64,000 nt of DNA from Branchipolynoe longqiensis (lineage: Eukaryota; Annelida; Polychaeta; Phyllodocida; Polynoidae), in NCBI GenBank assembly GCA_030323885.1, contig CM059199.1:38510590-38574589 (forward strand), given 5' to 3'. Shown here one piece after another: positions 11,285-22,659 of the stretch; positions within the stretch are counted from its first letter, which is position 1, and the number at the start of each line of letters is the position of its first letter. The notes under the pieces were generated by a model, which searched no databases, was not told the DNA's origin, and worked only from the letters and a program-made list of their open reading frames with translations. Made by a program: the position numbers and the translations under genes.

Positions 11285-11395
11285 GTGTAGTGGAGGTGAT
11301 GAAAATGGGGAATATTGCACCTAGAGTGGGAATCGACCAACAAACCAATAAGACATGGCAAGAAAGGTTGTGGATCACAACTTGACTTCATACTA
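11285..11395 (-). mobile_element. Chimeric SINE-B half plus 55-bp flank
   Basis: GATGAAAATGGGGAATATTG to the B box, fused to AGACATGGCAAGAAAGGTTG and on to TTGACTTCATAC. The same junction occurs inverted at 13258-13362. Confidence 0.6.
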
Positions 11396-11557
11396 CAACA
11401 GCAAATTACTTTGCATGCATTCGTAGCAAATATATCCAATACATAGAGCGGACATCCTGACCATTGGTCTATTTTTTTCTTTTTCCCTGGTAAAGTAGTT
11501 GATTACGTAGGGGAATCTTCAATCACCGACAATTGGTTTTCCTCATTCCACTGCTTT

Positions 11558-11710
11558 TTGCCCTATCCTAGTAATACCACGCGCCTGGCTAGGTTTGTGC
11601 GAAGTGTAAATTTGTAATTGAATTGCCTCGATCAGGGGTCGATCCAGCAGCTTTGAATCCCATGAGCTGCCAAAATGGAAGACGGACGCTCTACTCATTT
11701 GGCTATCCGG
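11558..11710 (-). mobile_element. SINE-A head and 5' body
   Basis: It carries CTAGCCAGGCGCGTGGTATT and a first-type head with an eroded 3' half; the rest of the body is missing. Confidence 0.6.
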
Positions 11711-11892
11711 TGTATGTAGGCTCCCTGGTGGAACCAACCTACCCACACCTACCTGTGTATGTGGGACTTTACCTGGCAGGGGGAGGTGAATGTCAATCGC
11801 TACAATAAATAGTTAACCCGAGAATGCGGCAAAACAACAAAACCAAAGGATTCTGCAACTTTAAGTAAAAAAGCGCACTGATCTATTGTCGT

Positions 11893-12410
11893 AGTCTGCA
11901 CTGACCTATCAGGCAAGAAGCTGCATAGACAGGTAGGCGTGGGTAGGGTGGTGACATCACGGAGCCTAGGTGGTGAAATGGTTAGCACACTGGCGCGGAT
12001 TGCAAGAGATGTGGGATCGATTCCTGCTCTAGGCGCAATATTTCCTATTTTCATTATCCCCCATGAGACTGGTTGCCATGACCATGATGCCATGACCAAG
12101 CTATGCATTGTTTAGTTGTTGAACCTACCCTGTGTATGTATAATATGTAAGTGCATTACCTGTATGTAAGTAATTGTAAACACTAAATGACCATTTAAAA
12201 GACTTACAATTCCAGTGAGACGAGTGTAGTAGTCTGCACTGACCTCTCACACAAGGAGCCTCATAGGCAGATAGGCGTGGGTAGGGTGGTGACATCAGGG
12301 AGCCTAGGTGGTGTAATGGGTAGCACACTGACCCAGATTGCAAGAGATGTGGTTCGATTCCCGCTCTAGGCGTAATAATTCACATTTTCATCACACTATT
12401 CGACACAATC
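11893..12410 (+). mobile_element. SINE-B, two units in tandem (family description)
   Basis: The unit has a 5' segment (AGTCTGCACTGACCTATCAG), then a tRNA-like module (GCCTAGGTGGTGTAATGG A box; GGTTCGATTCCCGCT B box; ends CTCTAGGC, able to pair with the 5' GCCTAGG), then a tail block with CATTTTCATCA. Corresponding points of the two units lie 338 bp apart (12001 and 12339). Having non-tRNA sequence before the tRNA-like module is unusual for a SINE. Confidence 0.7.
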
Positions 12411-12485
12411 AAGCATTAAAGCTACCACTGCGGTTGCACCAATCCAGGCTGAATCCTCAACAGGAATAACAACATCATCTCACCC

Positions 12486-13010
12486 TGTTTTAAAATATTC
12501 CGATAATGATACATTGGCGGGGGAATGCAAATGTTCTACTTATGAAAAAGGTATATAGGGCCAGATGCATACATGTGTTTATGTAGTTGCTGGTGATCTA
12601 TTGATCATTGTAAATAGACATTGTGGTGCTAGTAAGATAGTGTGTAAGGGGCACTTGGAGCTCTACCCACTACCCCCTCCCCCCTCTGTTAGTCATGGAT
12701 CACCACACACTCAACTCAGGGCAGGTGGTGACCAAAGGAGCCATGCCGCTTGGTGGTGGTGGGCAGATCACTGTAACCACGGGGACTGGGAATGCTTGAT
12801 TCTCATTGGTAGAGCTGTAGATGCTTGATTCTCATGGGGAGAATGTGGTCAAGTGATATGCCATACTGGATCCATGTACCATATAAGAATAAACCTGAGG
12901 GATTGGCTCTCTCTCTTCTTTCACTCTTTATACTCTTCCTTTCTCTTTTTGCTGTATTGATTTCACCACAGCCTGCCTACACATCCACAGATTCCAGCCG
13001 TGGACTTTTT
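12486..13010 (+). mobile_element. LTR-E, second copy
   Basis: Starts TGTTTTAAAATATTCC, TATA-like GTATATAGGG near 12550, AATAAA at 12888-12893, CT-rich end. The frame 12825-13445 that crosses its end is not supported as a gene. Confidence 0.5.
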
Positions 13011-13257
13011 ACTGTGTTCGGCACTCACCACATTCCTCCTCCACATTCCCCCCTCCCAACCCCTAACATCGGAACTACACTGTCCTCCTCTGAAGTTTGG
13101 TCATTTTACTTTACCGCCTTTCATGTGTTTTTAGTAAACCCCATCAGAATGCTGCAGATAATCTTGCTTCGTCCCAGTTTCAAGTTTGCTATGGCTATTC
13201 TCAGTGATGTAGAAAGTGTGATAGTGTGTGCGTGTGCATGTGCATGTGTGTGTGTCA

Positions 13258-13362
13258 GTATGAAGTCAAGTTGTGATCCACAACCTTTCTTGCCATGTCT
13301 TATTGGTTGGTTGGTCGATTCCCACTCTAGGCGCAATATTCCCCATTTTCATCACCCCCAGT
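13258..13362 (+). mobile_element. Chimeric SINE-B half plus 55-bp flank, inverted copy
   Basis: Reverse complement of 11285-11395 with few differences; both copies share the exact chimeric junction at GGTTGGTCGATTCC. Confidence 0.6.
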
Positions 13363-13686
13363 ACACAAGAATGATAGTGACAGTTCACCAGAACAATATA
13401 CATATTCCTGACACTACAGCATCCGGGTGGAGAGTGCTTCAATAATCACTAGTTTAGTCATATATACTGGTACAACACTATCTGCTTGGAAAGTACTATA
13501 AAGCCTGTCCTTGTCTTCCTATTGGCTGTAGAGATCCACACATGGTTGATTGACAGCGCAAACATGGTGGTGGGAGAGACAACTTCCAGGCCCCAACCCA
13601 CCTGCATATCACAGTACATTGTAGGTAACATTGCACATTGCACAAACATTGTAGGTAACTTTGCTTAATGATTCCACATATGCAGT

Positions 13687-13915
13687 ATGCAGTATGCATC
13701 AGTCGCATCTGTATCCGCATCCGCATCTGTATCTGCATTCTCATTCGCATGTGCATCCACATTCTCATTTGCATTTGCATTTGCATTCACATTCGTATTC
13801 TCGTTCGCGTTCGCATTTGTGTTCACATTCGCATTCATGTTCACATTCGCATTCGACACTGATCGGTCCATTAAGCGATCCATTTTGCCGTCCAGTCATT
13901 CGCATTCACATTTGC
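13687..13915. repeat. Hexanucleotide array, CATTCG/CATTTG type
   Basis: About 35 imperfect units such as GCATTCGCATTTGCATTCAC. All six frames are open because the period is six; no protein is inferred. Confidence 0.85.
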
Positions 13916-13919
13916 AACC

Positions 13920-14384
13920 AGTCATATAGAAGCACCACCGTGCATTTACATGCTTTTCCATTTTTGTCCGGATGTGCAAACCACATACCGCATACCACAT
14001 ATATGGAATCTTAACTTTAGCACTGCTTGAAGACCAGTGCCTTGCCACTGACACACCATTATTCAGAAGGAAAGAAATGCTGAGGCTGCTGGTTTAGGCA
14101 CTACTTTTCCAACTTCGCGTCACAGCCTTAGTGATATGAGCCATTGGAAAGTAAAGTTATGAGCAGCTCAGCCTAAAGCATGGGTAGCGCACCCTGTGGT
14201 CTGCCTTAGCATTGACATATTAGGGAGACCGGGCCACGTTAACTAACTAATCACCATACCAAACTCACGAATTAGAGCTCACAACTGACAAAGACAATGT
14301 TACATGGACCCTCTATACTTATAGATACTATAACACTATATACAGTTTTATATACTTATACAAATGTAGATTACATATATAGTC
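13920..14384. other. No feature recognised
   Basis: AT-rich; only short unexplained motifs before TIR-5. No frame, repeat or RNA gene found. Confidence 0.5.
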
Positions 14385-14388
14385 TTAA

Positions 14389-14965
14389 AGCCGTGTTTAC
14401 ACGGGCGAGTTAAGTCACTTCATATAAATCGCCTTGCCTAGTTCGCCTCACATTCGCCGTGTAAACACGACTCTGAGGCGGATTAGGGCTGATTCGCTTC
14501 ATCTGATTCGCTTTATATAAACCACTTGTCGAGGTAGTTTATATGAATCAAATCAGCTGGTTCCTGGGTGGCGATAGTGTAAAATAGTGGTGCTCGCCAG
14601 CTACAGGCTCAGTTGTAACTAATCGCTGGTGCCCGGCAGTGTTAGGGACCGATTAGGCCAAAATCTAGTGAATGCGATCATATTTAACAGAATTACATAC
14701 TCAAATAATGAAATTTCATTAAATTAACCCTAAATTCCAAGTGATATTAATGTAGCAGCTACATCGGCGTCATTATTCATATTGTCGAATCGACAAATGT
14801 AAACTAAACAAATAGCAGTGCTCGCCAGCTACAGGCTCACCACTAAGGCTGCTGGTTCCAGGTCGCCGACATACTTTCAAAGTCGCTCGTGTAAACGCGC
14901 CACTACTTAGCTTCATATAAATCGCTTTGTCTAATTCGCTTTACAATTGCCCGTGTAAACACAGT
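14389..14965. mobile_element. TIR-5 MITE with TTAA duplication
   Basis: Ends AGCCGTGTTTACACGGGCGA and inverted GCCCGTGTAAACACAGT between TTAA tetramers (14385-14388, 14966-14969), as in piggyBac or Kolobok types. The interior holds direct repeats of GTGCTCGCCAGCTACAGGCT (about 14590 and 14818) and repeated TTCATATAAATCGC motifs. Confidence 0.75.
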
Positions 14966-15094
14966 TTAAGAGTATATTTATATACTCAGACTATATATAC
15001 TTATATATATAGTTTAAGTGGGTAGAGTGATTTTATATGCAGATCAGTCTTCAGCTTCAAACCAAATAAACACGCTCAGACTGGTATGATGCCC

Positions 15095-15815
15095 AGAAGG
15101 ATATCACATCGTGGTTACTTTCTATAACTTTTTGATTGCACTTGTGCAGTACTATTTCATTATCGCACTGTATTCAGGTGAGATCATACGGCACTAGTGC
15201 CATTCGTCTAAACAGAAGGCACCCCTCTATCGAAGGAACGTGCATGGAATCAATTACACATATAATATTTACAGTGATGTCTGCTTATTTCAGGATATAC
15301 TCTTGAATATGGTACTCATATAGATATATATATATATATACATATACATACACATATATACACACATATACGAATATATATACTTATATATAACTAGTAG
15401 GAATTGTCAGGTGTCATTCCAACAATTATTGCATATTTCACTCCATAATAATATATATATAACAATAATAAATTGTCAATTACCATTCCAACACCTCTTG
15501 CATATTCCAGGCCTTGATTTGTCAGTTGTCATTCTAATAAAGCTGGCATAGTTCAGGCAATAAATGTCGCACTATATTGGTGCCTAGAAGTTTGTAAAAG
15601 CCGTAGTTACTTTTTAACAGCTTTTCCTTGCACTTGTTGAGAGTTATTTCACGATTTTGCAGTATTCTGGCGAGGCCTTATGCCAGTAGTCTCATTCCGT
15701 CTAACAGCAGGTCTCCCTATATTGAAGTAACGGTTAAGCAATAAATTGCATATCTAACATTTACAACGTTTTCTGCATATTTCCTCATATACTCTTGAAT
15801 ATGGCACTGACATAG
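15095..15815. repeat. Diverged direct duplication, about 230 bp
   Basis: 15095-15325 and 15570-15815 share GGTTACTTT, TTGCACTTGT, CGTCTAACAG and ATACTCTTGAATATGG in order. Between them are (TA)n/CATA microsatellites (15325-15390) and two smaller repeats with GTCATTCCAACA. Confidence 0.5.
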
Positions 15816-15825
15816 TTATATATAT

Positions 15826-16069
15826 AAGGTGCTAAGCAATATGGGACACAACTTTGTCCATTGTAACGATCAACTATCTGCTCATGCATTTGCTCCGGAT
15901 AAACTGATTTGTTTTTTACATGGTGTTTCATAATCCCAATAGAATACATATTGATTTGAAGCAAATGTCCTTGTGTTTTCAGTGTAATCGTTTCTGTGCT
16001 GTTTTGTGTCAATCGTTACAATGGACACAAAAATGAAGAGTTATCACCTTTTGAGACAGGCTCATATAT
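15826..16069. mobile_element. TIR-6 MITE, one end truncated
   Basis: Right end CACCTTTTGAGACAGGCTCA present; the left end starts inside the TIR at AAGGTGCTAAGC. Confidence 0.65.
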
Positions 16070-16136
16070 CTATATATTAGATACCGACAAGTTGGATTCT
16101 ATTCAACATATTCTTTTCATTCATCACATGAGCAAC

Positions 16137-16167
<31 letters not shown>

Positions 16168-16177
16168 CATACATACA

Positions 16178-16280
16178 TGAAGAGGTCTTTTCCAAAAGGC
16201 GATAGGCGCCAATCCAAAAAATTAGCTTGCAATGATAATCCCAACCTCGTAGATCGTGATTTGGAAAAGAGTTCTTCATA
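16178..16280. mobile_element. TIR-7, miniature 103-bp inverted-repeat element
   Basis: Ends TGAAGAGGTCTTTTCCAAAA and inverted TTTGGAAAAGAGTTCTTCA, set between AT/GT microsatellites. The plus and minus strands could fold into one long hairpin. Confidence 0.6.
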
Positions 16281-16399
16281 TATGTACATATGTATGTATA
16301 CATGCATGCACGCATGAATGCGTGCATGCTATCTATAATATCATGCATGCTATTACTACATAGATAGATAGATATACCTGCATATCATGGCTAGAACTG

Positions 16400-17698
16400 C
16401 ATCTATCTATCTATCTCATCATCATGGTGTCGGTTGCGATGCGACAAAGACTGCTTTCATTACTTGACTGCCGCTCTCCATTTAGCTCTCTGTTGTGAGA
16501 GTGATGTCCATGAGTCGGTCTTAATGTCTCTCAGGTCAGTTAATGTCAGCTTCAGGTTTCTCTTGATGGTATCCTTGAACCGGAGACGACGGCGCCCTCT
16601 CTGTACCCAGAAGGCAGTTGAGAATAGAGGATCTGCTTTGGAAGCCTGTCTGATGACATCCTCATGAGGTGTCCAGTCCACCGGAGATTCTTTTTGATCA
16701 GAAGATCGTGCATAGAGGGCAGCCCCATCCGTTTGAGTCTTTCCTTATTTGTCACTTTGTCCTTCCAGGTTAGCCTCATGATTGAATGCAGATGTTGCAT
16801 CATGAAGTCATGCAGCTTCTTCACCTGTCGTCTGTACACTGTCCCGGCCTCAGCTCCATATAGTAGGGTGGATAGCATGATTGCACAGTAGATCTTGCCT
16901 TTGACCCGCATGGACACATGGTGGTTGTTCCTGAGTCTCTGGCTTAGTCGGCCAAATGATGTGCTAGCCTTGGCCATCACTTGATATAGTGCTTCCGAGG
17001 TAGGTGAATTCCGGAACAGAGTTCAGCTTGTTTCCATCAACCATGATATCCTCCTCTCGGGTTCTTGTAGAGTTGGGTTCGTACAGCACCTCCGTCTTCT
17101 TAATGTTAATCTTCAGGCCAAACTTCTTTGATGCATCGGAGAAAGCATCCACTATTTTCTGGATCTCTTCAGCAGAGTGGGCAACCAGTGCACTGTCATC
17201 TGCGAATAGCAGCTCTCTTACCAGTATCCGAGTAGTCTTGGCCTTCGCTCTGAAGTGTGCGACATTGACTAGGTCAGCGCTCTGTCTGGACTGTATATAG
17301 ATGCCATCCCCCATGTCTCGGAAAGCCTCATCGAGGATTGCTGATAGCAAGATGGAGAAGAGCACTGGGGCCAGTACACAACCTTGCTTGACCCCATTGG
17401 TAACCCCGAATGATTCTGAGATTTCCCCTCCAGCACTAACGTTTGCCATCATTCCTGTATGTAGAGCATCAATCTTAGTTGTGAACTTCTCTGGGCATCC
17501 ATACTTCCTCAGTAGCTGCCATAGCCCGGGCCTCCCAACTCTATCAAACGCCTTAGTGAAATCGACACATACCATGTACAGTGGTCGGTCCTGCTCAATC
17601 CACTTTTCTTGTAGCTGTCGGAGACAAAATATCATATCCACGGTGCTCCCGTTACCGCTCAAGCCACACTGTGACTCTGGAACTACATCAGGTGTTAC
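16400..17698 (-). pseudogene. 5'-truncated non-LTR (LINE) retrotransposon, RT and C-terminal region
   Basis: Reading leftward, an RT frame (16964 to about 17698) carries LYMVCVDFTKAFDRVG with the first catalytic Asp, GVTNGVKQGCVLAPVLFS, the active-site box ELLFADDSALVAHS, and EFTYLGSTIS. It breaks near 16975 into a second frame (16552-16980; ASTSFGRLSQRLRNN, then RWTGHLMRM). A second break near 16620-16640 enters a third frame ending near 16460 (RLRFKDTIKRNLK ... RAKWRAAVK). The 3' end is a short (ATCT)n run at 16398-16418. No endonuclease is left; the 5' end is truncated at 17698, directly against repeat R10. I did not assign the clade. Confidence 0.85.
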
Positions 17699-17943
17699 AT
17701 TTCATGACAGCTGCCTGCAAAAGTGTTGAAGTGCTGCTAGCTTTTGCAAGTTACCAGCGGCATTCTCGCGGGGAGCAAATAGAGGTTTCACACCGGCAAG
17801 AACCTGTCCAGACAGGAGCAAAACTATTTGTCCCTGCAGTGGCTGGTCGGGAGATGTTGGGTGTTCCATACATCAACTGCCTGTAAGGCTGCCACAGCGA
17901 CATGGTTTTCTGTTTAGGGTTTGCTCCCTTAGCCTTCGGATCT
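17697..17943 (+). repeat. Unclassified repeat R10, second copy
   Basis: Starts exactly where the LINE fragment ends and runs into a (CTAT)n microsatellite at 17940-17960. Confidence 0.6.
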
Positions 17944-18201
17944 ATCTATCTATCTACCTATAAATCCCCCGGTGCGACTAACACTGGTCAACATCCGGGG
18001 GAGGTGAGGTGGGCGAGATGGTGCCACCGGTACAGTGTTGTATATTACGGAGGATAACAGTAATAATAAGAACTATTCCTTTATGTATCTTTATACTCGC
18101 ATAATATGTTATACATCACATATGTTTACATCACATATGCTATGGACAGTATAAATACAGCCTCAATAAAAAAAAATAATACAAAAAATAAAAAAAATAT
18201 G

Positions 18202-18302
18202 TGAAGAGCTCCTCTCCAAAAGACGATCCACAAACCTGGCCCTGGTATTGCAAACTCATTATCTGGACTGGTGCTGATTGCGTTTCAGAAAAAAGGTATT
18301 CA
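18202..18302. mobile_element. TIR-7, second copy, 101 bp
   Basis: Starts TGAAGAGCTCCTCTCCAAAA and ends TTTCAGAAAAAAGGTATTCA; also between AT-rich microsatellites. Confidence 0.55.
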
Positions 18303-18629
18303 GATATATACATATATATACATAGATAAATACATATATAATACACATATAGCTCATATTATAAATCAAAGGACTATTCTGATTGAAGTCCAACTTTTAT
18401 ATCAGTATTTTCTATTAAAATAATACGTGCGGGAAACTCAAATGGGTGTTGGATTTCAGCCATACCTGTCCTTTCATTTATAACATTTTTTCTTCACCTG
18501 CGATCTATTTTAATTCGGCTCACATAAAAGAGTGCCTCCTAAGTCATTACTCTTTGTACCAACATGAAAAAGTAATAACCCGATCTGCTAGTCCCGCTAC
18601 CACCTAGCGTCTGTCTCCAGTACGCTAGA

Positions 18630-18930
18630 CCAGATAGGATGGCCGAATGAGTTGAGCATCGGGAGTTCGATTCCCAGTCGAGTCAAACCCATGACTTAAA
18701 CATTCATACTTTTCACATCCTAGCCTGGCACTTGGCATTACTAGGAGAGGGCAAGGAGTGGTTAGTTCAGTGTCAGGATAATGTGACTGAGTGGGATATC
18801 AGGTCATGGTGCTGGCAGCCTGGTCTTCCAGTGGAGCAGCACTATTCATTCGTCATGACGGTGCACTGTCGTAAGTCTGTATCTGATATGACCTTAGGTG
18901 TTGCCAGGACATAACACTCCAACAACCAAC
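18630..18930 (+). mobile_element. SINE-A, full length, plus strand
   Basis: It reads left to right: head with GGCCGAATGAGTTGAGC and GAGTTCGATTCCC, complete body, tail ACACTCCAACAACCAACCC. The head has a short anticodon-arm region compared with the other copies. Confidence 0.8.
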
Positions 18931-19710
18931 CCACTACGCGGACCCCCTTCAACCATCATCAGAAAGTACTGAGACAGATGGCAGCATGCTAGACTGTGGA
19001 TCCTAGAAGTGGCCTGGTCCATCTGCGGTTAGTCACCACCTGCAGCGAGAGGTTATATATCAGTACCTGGATGATAATAATAATAATACCATATTTATTT
19101 ACACATGATCAATGTACACACACGTTGATATTTATATCAGTAATTTTTTCACATGAAAAGGAGAAAGCAGAAGTACAATACTTATGAGTTGCTTTCCCCA
19201 TTTAAAAATAACACATATACATTACGTATACCATAGAAATAATAAATAGAACAAATTAAAGTAAAAAGCATATCAACATTACCCTCAATACTATGAATTA
19301 CATCTCAATATTTATGTACTAGATGACTAGGTATTTTCCCTCTGGTAATGCTTACAGATTGTATTTTTATACATTCGTCGAAATATATATATGTTTTTTG
19401 AACATTTGATATTATCATCAAGTGAATTCCATATTTTTATAGCATATATAGATAGATATACAATGATAGGTGACTACTTCTACAAGGGCTGGCGGACAAG
19501 TCAAAGACGGCCCCCGGTTTGAGGAGAATTGATGGAGTGATGTCCTCTGGCCCTTAACAGGATTGCTAGTCCATCATAGATATAAACAAAGCGAACCAAA
19601 CGTTGACGTCAATATCACAGGCTCAATAATGCTCCCTTTTAGGAAGACAAAACTAATTTCACAGCAGTGATTCAACAAATTGCTAATTAGGTATATATAT
19701 ATGTGATGTA
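18931..19710. other. No feature recognised
   Basis: AT-rich DNA with (AAT)n and (TA)n microsatellites near 19070-19090 and 19380-19450; no frames or mobile-element ends seen. Confidence 0.5.
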
Positions 19711-19715
19711 TGAGC

Positions 19716-19800
19716 AATTGTTCATGGTGGCTCGCCAACATGGGTAATTTGTGAGTGAGCAGGGAGTCCTACGATGGCGCCACCTGGGTTTGAGTCCTTC
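19716..19800 (+). mobile_element. Fragment of a third DIRS-type A repeat
   Basis: The sequence AATTGTTCATGGTGGCTCGC, then CAACATGGGTAATTTGTGAG and a GGCGCCACC block, follows the start of DIRS repeat A in the same order with diverged spacing. No B repeat or coding sequence is next to it; it runs into SINE-B. Homology beyond 19800 is unclear. Confidence 0.5.
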
Positions 19801-19854
19801 GCCTGGGCCCCTACCGCCCTCGCCAGGAACCAGCCTCCTGATGTATATATATAT

Positions 19855-20360
19855 ATATGTGTCGTGGGGGTGATGAAAATGGGAAATACTGTGCCTAGAG
19901 CGGGACTCGAACCCACATCTCTTTGCATTCCGGGCCAGTGTATTAACCATTACACCACCTAGGCTCCCTGATATCAATACACTCCCCACGCCTACCTGTC
20001 TATGTGGTTACTTGCCTGAGAGGTCAGTGCAGACCACTACACTCGTCCCCCTGGAATTGTAAGTCTTGTAATGCTTACAATTACATACATACAGGCAATG
20101 CACTAACACATACATACACAGGGTAGGTTCAACAACCATACAGCGCAAAGCTTGTACATGATCCTGATCACGGCAACCAGTGTCGTGGGGGTGATGAAAA
20201 TCGGAAATACTGCGCCTAGAGCAGGACTCGAACCCACATCTCTTTGCATTCCGGACCAGTGTGCTAACCATTACACCACCTAGGCTCCCTGATATCAATA
20301 CACTCCCCACACCTACCTGTCTATGTGGTTACTTGCCTGAGAGGTCAGTGCAGACCACTA
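19855..20360 (-). mobile_element. SINE-B, two units in tandem
   Basis: Modules at 19870-19970 and 20190-20290, 321 bp apart. Both keep the acceptor-like pairing and strong A and B boxes (GGTTCGAGTCCCGC). It lies right of a DIRS A-repeat fragment. Confidence 0.75.
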
Positions 20361-20424
20361 CATATGTATACAGTGAGTGAGGATGCACTGCCATTACAGT
20401 GTGATGTGGCAGGTGGTTCCACCA

Positions 20425-20667
20425 GTGGAGCTGAGTTTGGATAGGTTGGAGCAGTAGATGACAAGTGCAGGCTCCAGCACCTGATGACTGAGGGTTATGT
20501 GGAGGAGCAGGTGAAAGCTTCCCGGCTATTATACTCGTACAATTCTTACACAGCATATATATATATATATACCAATAGAGCAAACTGAAGAAAGTTAGTC
20601 TCCTTGTTTATATTCCAATAATAGATTACAGAGCACGCATAAAGTAGGCTATGTAGCAAAAGAGAGA
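20425..20667. repeat. Direct repeat R12, first copy
   Basis: CCAGTGGAGCTGAGTTTGGA to GTAGGCTATGTAGCAAAAGA, about 95 percent identical to 22812-23066, with a length difference in the central (TA)n. Confidence 0.7.
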
Positions 20668-20812
20668 GACAGATTGGGAATGGTTGGAATCTTTACTGAC
20701 TCATGACCGACCATTAGAGGCTCTACCGATACATACAAAAGTCAAAATAATGATCAGGAATGGCGGTTTCTCCACAGTGAATGGCAGAAAATCCTTCGGC
20801 TGGCACGACAGT

Positions 20813-21101
20813 TGTGTTTGTTTGTTTCGTGTTGTGTTACGTCCAAACAACGTGTACAGTCATATCAGGACCGGTACCGACCTGTGACAGTGCACACTCA
20901 TGGTGACATTATAGTGCTGCCCCACTGGGAAATAAGGACCCCAGCACCATGACCTGATATCCCACTCAGTCACATTATCCTGACACTGAGCGAACCAGTT
21001 CTTGCCCTATCCTAGTAATGCCGAGCGCCAGGCTAGGAAGCGACAAGTATCAATTTTTAAGTCAGGGGACGGACGCTCAACTCATTTGGCCTCCCCTTCT
21101 G
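20813..21101 (-). mobile_element. SINE-A with internal head deletion
   Basis: Tail and body are complete, but the head loses the B box: TTAAGTCA is followed directly by the A-box half (GACGGACGCTCAACTC). Confidence 0.7.
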
Positions 21102-21257
21102 CAGTTGTGCACAACTGAGACAAATGAATAGCCCGCAGCAGGAGCGATCAGAATATTTGGTTCAGTTATATACATATGTAATCCTAATATAATCCGGAAC
21201 AAATATATAATAATACTCCAACCATTTATACATGCATAATTAATTATGCTATATATA

Positions 21258-21600
21258 AAGGAAGCGGGAGGTGGCTCAGGCGGTAGAGTGTCCACCTGTG
21301 AAGGTGTGGGTCATCTGATCGATCCTGCTCATTGGACCCATTTGCAGTTTGGGCTATTTTCCATTTCAACCAGTGGTCCCCAACTGCTTCATCAAAGGAT
21401 GTGGTATGTGCTGTCCTGTCTGTGGGAAAATGCCTATAAAAGACCCCTTGCTGCTTATTGGAAAGAGTAGCCTATATGGCGGCATCAAGTTTCCTCCAAA
21501 GAAATATGTCAGAATGACCATATCTTTGATGTCCAATAGCCGATGATAAGAATCAATGTGCTCTAGAGGCATCATTAAATAAAACAAGCGTTCCTTTTTA
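21258..21600 (+). mobile_element. SINE-C, full length (family description)
   Basis: The tRNA-like head has GTGGCTCAGGCGGTAGAGTG (A box) and GGGTCATCTGATCGATCC (weak B box). The body includes GTGCTGTCCTGTCTGTGGGA and CCAATAGCCGATGATAAG, and the 3' end reads GGCATCATTAAATAAAACAA. I recall very similar repeats from molluscan genomes, which is the main taxonomic hint here. The 3' end has the AATAAAAC motif but no long poly(A). Confidence 0.75.
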
Positions 21601-21989
21601 CTTTATATGAACAACTATATACGGTTGTCAGACAGTGGGTGGTGTGAGTTATACTCTTCTAATTATTCATTACTTATATACTTAGAAACAGTAATACTCA
21701 TAGCACTACAGCTCACGTCCCGAAGAACAAAAACCAAGAGGAGAAAGTAACATAACAAATATACTAATTAATGTTACTGAGTTCTGCCTCGTATCACATC
21801 ACAAACAACGACAGATATTAGTATTTATTAATTGGACAGCGATAATTGGGGCGGAACACAAAAATGAAATCCTATGGAAAGACAAAAAAGGGGCAGACGG
21901 CAAGCAATTATCTGGACCCATATATTAACTTAGTCATTAGAGCTGCAATGGTAACCGGTTGTAAGCAACAGCTGATATTATGCAGTGAG

Positions 21990-22380
21990 TTTGTTTGTTT
22001 GTTGTTGTTTTACGTCCTAGCAACATCTGAGGTCATATCAGGACGGGTATGCAGTGAGTACACTAGTTGATCCCGCAGCGTTGTCTGTCTCAGTTTTGTT
22101 GTTTGTTTGTTGTTGTTTTATGTCCTAGCAACATCTAAGGTAATATCAGGATGGGTACCGACTTGTGACAGTGCACACTCATCGCGACTTTATAGTGATG
22201 CCCCACTGGGATAGATACCAGGCCGCCAGCACCATGACCTGATATCCCACTCAGTCACATAATCCTGACACTGAGCCAACCAGTCCTTGCCCTATCCTAA
22301 TAATGCTGAGCGCCTGGCTAGGAAGCAACAAGTATCAATTTGTTAGTCATTAGTTTGACTCGACCGGGGTTCAAACCTGT
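21990..22380 (-). mobile_element. Two SINE-A copies, one tail fragment and one lacking the A-box half
   Basis: A 60-bp tail fragment at 21990-22049 is followed by a separate copy at 22100-22380 that stops at the B box (GGGGTTCAAACCTG). Both have AAC-type tails preceded by GTTTGTTTGTTGTTG on the plus strand. Confidence 0.65.
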
Positions 22381-22659
22381 CTCAAGGACAGCGCTGCTAA
22401 ACAACCCATTAATAAATGTCGGGGAGATGGGTTATGGACAGATCAGTATGGATTTGCAAGGTAAGGTGCTAAATATATAGGTCCAATGCTGCTCTATCAT
22501 TACCCACTACTGTTGAGGTGAATAATGATGAAATCATGTAGATTAATAGAACTTAAAAGTCAAATCGAGAGTTTCTGTAACTGCCATCTTAATGTTTTGA
22601 TTCTCTCTCAATTTCCTAACTTTAAGACAATATAGATAGACACTGCACAATTGATACCT

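Larger units (their letters stand above)
10026..11335 (+). repeat. Direct duplication R11 (10026-10229 plus 10638-10690; 11073-11335)
   Basis: Both units contain AATCAAATCCACCACCAATA and ACTTCTAAGC, end in a SINE-B fragment (GATGAAAATG), and are about 83 percent alike by eye. Each unit follows a SINE-A copy, so a block of SINE-A plus R11 seems to have duplicated. TIR-4 is inserted only in the first. Confidence 0.65.

Noticed and set aside
12825..13445. 206-residue frame with a hydrophobic segment
   Set aside because: It starts inside LTR-E, crosses its end and a SINE-B chimera; no domain and no homologous frame in the other LTR-E copy.
13496..14014. Overlapping frames with His/Ser or Asn/Ala repeats
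   Set aside because: Six-base period of the hexamer array keeps all frames open.
19870..19970. Possible functional tRNA gene in SINE-B
   Set aside because: The cloverleaf is suggestive, but it recurs within a longer repeated unit and the anticodon arm is poor.
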